Assembly: GCF_024298845.1 (NCBI RefSeq)
Contig: NZ_CP101160.1
Location: forward strand, 124,001-188,000
DNA: 64,000 nt
Direction: 5' to 3'
Source: Natronosalvus amylolyticus
GTDB taxonomy: Archaea > Halobacteriota > Halobacteria > Halobacteriales > Natrialbaceae
The notes under the pieces are model-generated. The model was not told the origin of the DNA and did not search any database. It was given only the letters and a program-made list of their open reading frames with translations. Made by a program: the position numbers and the translations under genes. Position 1 is the stretch's first letter. Each line of letters opens with the position of its first letter. This document shows, in pieces, positions 61,401 through 64,000 of the stretch.

Positions 61401-64000
61401 CGATCCGCTGACCGTCGACAGCCTCGAGGCTCACGACACGACAGCAATCGCCGGAACCGAGACACAGATCACCGTCACTGCCAACGAGGGCGGAACGAAC
61501 ACCGGTGCGGGTGTCACGGTTACACTCGGCGACAACGGTAGCCTCGAGGGACCCCCAGCCGGGACCACTTCGGTCACCGATGCGAACGGGAACGCGACGT
61601 TCGCGTTCAACGAAACGAGTGCCGACGATTACGACCTCGAGTTTGCCTGGGAGGCCGATCCCGCGCTCACCGATTCTGCAACCGTCACGGTCGAATCGGC
61701 CGACGCTGCGTCGATTACTGTCGAGACACAGCCAGCGCAGTCGATCGCGGGCGAGTCCATCGCCGGGCCGCCCGCAGTGACCGCCACCGACGACTTCGGA
61801 AACACCGTCGAGGGCGTTACCGTTGCAGCCGAAGCAAAAGACGGAAACGGGGAACTCACTGGTGGTGGGTTGACCGTTGCGACCGATGAGAACGGCATCG
61901 CGACGTTCGACGACATAGAAATCGAAGTCGCGGGTGAGGGATATCGACTCGAGTTCTCCATCGATGCCGCCGAGGAGAACGTCGTTACGAACGACGCGAT
62001 CGAGACAGACACCTTCGACATCGAGACCGCCGACGCGGACTCGCTGTCGATCGTGGACGCACCGGATTCGATCACCGCTGGCGGGTCAGTTACGCTCACG
62101 ATCCAGGTGGTCGACAGATTCGACAATCCGATAGCAGACCAGACCCTCGCTGATTTCGAGGTCGTTTCCGAGCACGACGGCGAGATGTTCAGCGACGAGT
62201 CGCTCACCCCCGACGGCGACGGGAACGCGACGGTGACGATCGCCGCGGACGGAATAACCAGCGCCGCTATCGATCACACGCTGACTGCGACGGCCGCCGA
62301 CGTCAACGGGGACACCGCAGACATCGACGTCGGTGCAGGCGATGCGGATACACTCGAGATTCTCGACACGCCCGATACGATGACTGCAGGCGACTCGGTC
62401 GACCTGGTGATCGACGTGACCGACCAGTACGAAAATCCGGCGTCAGGACAGCAACTCAGCGGCGTCACCGTGGCTTCCGAGCACGATGACGAGGTGTTCA
62501 GTGTCGTCTCGCTTGCACTCGACGACAGCGGGCAGGCACCCCTCTCTATCGCCGAGGGAGGAGTGACGACAGCCGATGGAAAACACACGCTGACGGTCTC
62601 CACTGATAGCGGAATAACCGATAGCGTCGACCTCGAGGTCCTCCCGACGGACACCGTGGCAGTCGAACTCTATCCGGCAGACGGGCAGACGGTCACAGCC
62701 GGCGGAACGGTCGAATTCGACGCGAGCGCGTTCGACGCGTACGACAACCTCGTCGAGGACGATACGACGGCCTTCACGTGGCGGAACGCCACCAACGGTG
62801 CGGTCGACGAGACGGTGGCCGGCAGCTACAAGGTGACCGCCACACTGGAGGGTGTGAGTTCGGAGACAGTTACTGTCATGGTCGAGCCCGCTACCGTCGA
62901 TTCGATCCAACTCGAGCCCGCCGAGACCCAAACGATCGAGGCGGGCGAGACGGTCGAATTCTCGGCCACTGCCTACGACGAGTTCGATAACCTCGTCGAA
63001 GACGACGACACCGCATTCGGATGGGAAAACGCTGCCGACGGTACCTTCGATGAAACGGCCGCGGATAACTACAACGTGACCGCCACACTCGACGACGTTG
63101 TTTCCGAGCCCGTGACCGTCACTGTCGAAGCAGCAGTCGTCGATACTGTCGAGATCGACGCTGCGGACGACCAGACGATCACTGCTGGCAATGAACTCGA
63201 TTTCTCGGCGACCGCGCTCGACGCCTATGACAACCTGGTCACGGACGAGAACGCCGAGTTTACCTGGCAGAACGCCACTGCTGGTGCGTTCGAGGAAACG
63301 ACCGCTGGGTCGTACGACGTGACTGCGATGCTCGAGGACGTGTCGTCCGAGGTGATGACGGTCACCGTCGACCCGGCGGCAGTTGAGACGGTCGAAATCA
63401 CTCCCGACGCTGAACAGCCGATCGAAGCGGGCGAAGAGGTTGCGTTCGACGCGACGGCCTTCGACGCCTACGACAATATCGTCGAGAATTCGAACGCCGA
63501 ATTCACGTGGACGAACGCCACTGACGGGACGTTCGAACAGACCATCGCGGGAACCTACAGTGTGACCGGGACGATCGACGACGTGACGTCTGAGGCGACG
63601 ACGGTTACCGTCGAACCCGCGGCCGTCGAGACGGTCGAACTCGACCCGGGAGCCGACCAGACAGTCACAGCCGAAGAAACGATCGAATTCAACGCGAGCG
63701 CGTACGACGCTTACAATAACCTCGTCGAAGATTCGAACGCTGCATTCACGTGGACGAACGCGACTATCGCTGGCGTGTTCGAGAACACGACGCCGGGGAC
63801 GTACGCGGTGACAGCAACCGTCGACAGCGTGACGTCGCCGCAGACGAACGTGACCGTGCAGGCGCCGTCGAATTTCAGCATCTCCATCGACGGTTACCCT
63901 ACTGGCGTGGTCGAAGGCGACTCCGTAAACGTCGAGGTGATGATCACCAACGTCGGCGACCTCGAGGGAACCCAGAACGTGAGGCTGTCCGACTTCGACG
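58474..64000 (+). CDS. Very large secreted repeat protein (adhesin/S-layer-like), cut off by window edge
   Basis: Open from the ATG at 58474 to the right edge, at least 1842 codons. A signal peptide (LAAILVVVAVGVFGG) is followed by a beta-rich region and three carboxypeptidase-regulatory-like units (e.g. AGLVEDTTFETGVSGVEVTV, GTVTDEVTGVGIEEATV). A CARDB-like unit comes next, then a GLUG-motif region (GGLVGF, GTVSESY repeats, 60.5-61.2 kb) and Big_1/invasin-like Ig domains. Five ~77-residue repeats of the pattern VETVEL-P-A-QTI-AGE--EF-A-AFDAYDNLV follow (from 62.64 kb), the last entering a CARDB-like end. It is strongly acidic. Surface display or adhesion is the probable role. Confidence 0.85.
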   Translation, partial: MRGLRLAAILVVVAVGVFGGVSGAELTADEISERTVQATSSLTTSNAADADLSLNLLENPACAIAGQEQGEPLHWTIEQGELECNEPEPDFMPDPIEGDYVFIDWEDLEPTTDVSIATQTVPVTGGSEYQFSVWVGSDDVTDDYAQFEVQFLDDGTLIGDGMIDSGEFQPEDPSEPDQYVETRVAPENADEAIVRIKLVNGGDFGLDRPLLWADDVRLQEFTVAPTAFDVSGVEMGTGQTLAPEWTLFDDDYAEDSDDFGDEAELGSFGGGDIGGDVTGNDAGETVSMAGGSLTVEANGAIEFVEPTEAGTYTFNYRLENDAGHDDASVTIEVVQYRTIAGLVEDTTFETGVSGVEVTVENSEGTFTSETAEDGSYSVDVPETSEAYIVSANLEGWDENSTTLTVDGGDATGVDLELTGDARDSITLRDGVTDEPLEGTTVRIEEDTLGIVENAFVADEDGKMEIVVPGDLSYSYTFSQPGYEKVDIPFRSFNPGDTLSANYVLGGNAEITGTVTDEVTGVGIEEATVTAQNGAGAYTAETNGAGAFTIENVPGGHDYDLTFEADGYNANSSFAVTVGDGATAEVDGTLLAESLFAVEITETNSPVPVGRTLAVNATVTNRGESDTQTVTLNDTGFDDQQRDDRKLTLEPGESEIVTLEWQIAENYVGEGAVSVATANESVDASVTIESMYAGGNGIEDDPYQIETWYHLHNVRKNLDSEFVLNNDLNESTDGYDEVASETADNSAGFDPIGTNSERFEGTINGNSHTVSNLTINRSEKTNVGLFGVTDGDSIVENVGLVDVDIHGDNQVGGLVGFLGAGATVSESYVSGTVDGNRFVGGLVGYNYRGTVSESYAISAVEGNENVGGLVGENFEGTVSESYATGTVDGTDYVGGLVGFNDGDVENAYWDSGTTNQDEAIGDGGAGGTTGFGDTSDTDPAPEMQRFAPLVTMDALSFESPETWTLSGGYPRLEWESVDPLTVDSLEAHDTTAIAGTETQITVTANEGGTNTGAGVTVTLGDNGSLEGPPAGTTSVTDANGNATFAFNETSADDYDLEFAWEADPALTDSATVTVESADAASITVETQPAQSIAGESIAGPPAVTATDDFGNTVEGVTVAAEAKDGNGELTGGGLTVATDENGIATFDDIEIEVAGEGYRLEFSIDAAEENVVTNDAIETDTFDIETADADSLSIVDAPDSITAGGSVTLTIQVVDRFDNPIADQTLADFEVVSEHDGEMFSDESLTPDGDGNATVTIAADGITSAAIDHTLTATAADVNGDTADIDVGAGDADTLEILDTPDTMTAGDSVDLVIDVTDQYENPASGQQLSGVTVASEHDDEVFSVVSLALDDSGQAPLSIAEGGVTTADGKHTLTVSTDSGITDSVDLEVLPTDTVAVELYPADGQTVTAGGTVEFDASAFDAYDNLVEDDTTAFTWRNATNGAVDETVAGSYKVTATLEGVSSETVTVMVEPATVDSIQLEPAETQTIEAGETVEFSATAYDEFDNLVEDDDTAFGWENAADGTFDETAADNYNVTATLDDVVSEPVTVTVEAAVVDTVEIDAADDQTITAGNELDFSATALDAYDNLVTDENAEFTWQNATAGAFEETTAGSYDVTAMLEDVSSEVMTVTVDPAAVETVEITPDAEQPIEAGEEVAFDATAFDAYDNIVENSNAEFTWTNATDGTFEQTIAGTYSVTGTIDDVTSEATTVTVEPAAVETVELDPGADQTVTAEETIEFNASAYDAYNNLVEDSNAAFTWTNATIAGVFENTTPGTYAVTATVDSVTSPQTNVTVQAPSNFSISIDGYPTGVVEGDSVNVEVMITNVGDLEGTQNVRLSDFD

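Noticed and set aside
62640-63880. Regularly spaced similar sequences suggesting a CRISPR-like array
   Set aside because: The period is about 230 bp, the units translate in one frame and vary mainly at third positions; they are protein repeats.

Overview
The window is chromosomal DNA from a haloarchaeon, probably of the Natrialbales type; this is an inference from gene content, not a database match. The predicted proteins are strongly acidic. Many starts sit 24-32 bp downstream of an archaeal TATA box, so the transcripts would be leaderless. The gene set is typical of the class: four HTH_10 (bacterio-opsin-activator type) regulators, HalOD1 domains, a Tat-exported PGF-CTERM protein and an IS6 element. 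No rRNA, tRNA or CRISPR array was seen.

Layout. (1) 1-6.5 kb: a cut-off beta-helix surface protein, a PQQ-propeller surface protein, an FAD oxidoreductase, and a P1B-4-type metal ATPase behind a perfect operator-like palindrome. (2) 7.9-26.1 kb: a sulfide/persulfide island that looks more AT-rich than its surroundings and lies between two gene-poor AT-rich stretches (6.5-7.9 and 26.2-27.7 kb). It holds a winged-helix/rhodanese fusion, two sulfide:quinone oxidoreductase + DUF1641 pairs, two cytochrome bd oxidases (cydAB), a peroxiredoxin, a thioredoxin-reductase-like flavoprotein, a rhodanese/persulfide-dioxygenase fusion, a 47-residue membrane protein and a TauE/SafE (TSUP) exporter. An ~80-bp palindromic repeat recurs in and around this region, and an IS6 element with an intact 8-bp target duplication has inserted. 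Together the genes would oxidise sulfide into the quinone pool, re-oxidise quinol at a bd oxidase, process the persulfide and export the sulfur oxyanion. (3) 27.7-33.7 kb: IclR regulator, UspA tandem, DUF2267 protein, an RND exporter with a possible leader peptide, and a flavodoxin. (4) 33.9-36.9 kb: a RecA-like (DUF7504-type) protein, a CHAT-domain caspase-like protein and a convergent 48-residue membrane protein; this is the best candidate for an undescribed system. (5) 37-42.4 kb: copper amine oxidase, zinc-ribbon acetamidase/formamidase, RimK-RimB fusion. (6) 42.4-49.4 kb: a very large PAS/GAF/HTH_10 regulator, small membrane and HalOD1 proteins, a DMT permease, and an overlapping arsR-arsM pair behind twin operator dyads. 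(7) 49.4-54.4 kb: an IS200/IS605-derived remnant with strong hairpins, then proline/amine catabolism (proline dehydrogenase, HTH_10 regulator, aldehyde dehydrogenase, DAO oxidase). (8) 54.7-64 kb: a receiver-HTH_10 regulator, a membrane histidine kinase, and a very large secreted repeat protein that runs off the right edge.

Family assignments rest on reading motifs by eye. No search was run, and DUF numbers are given from memory.
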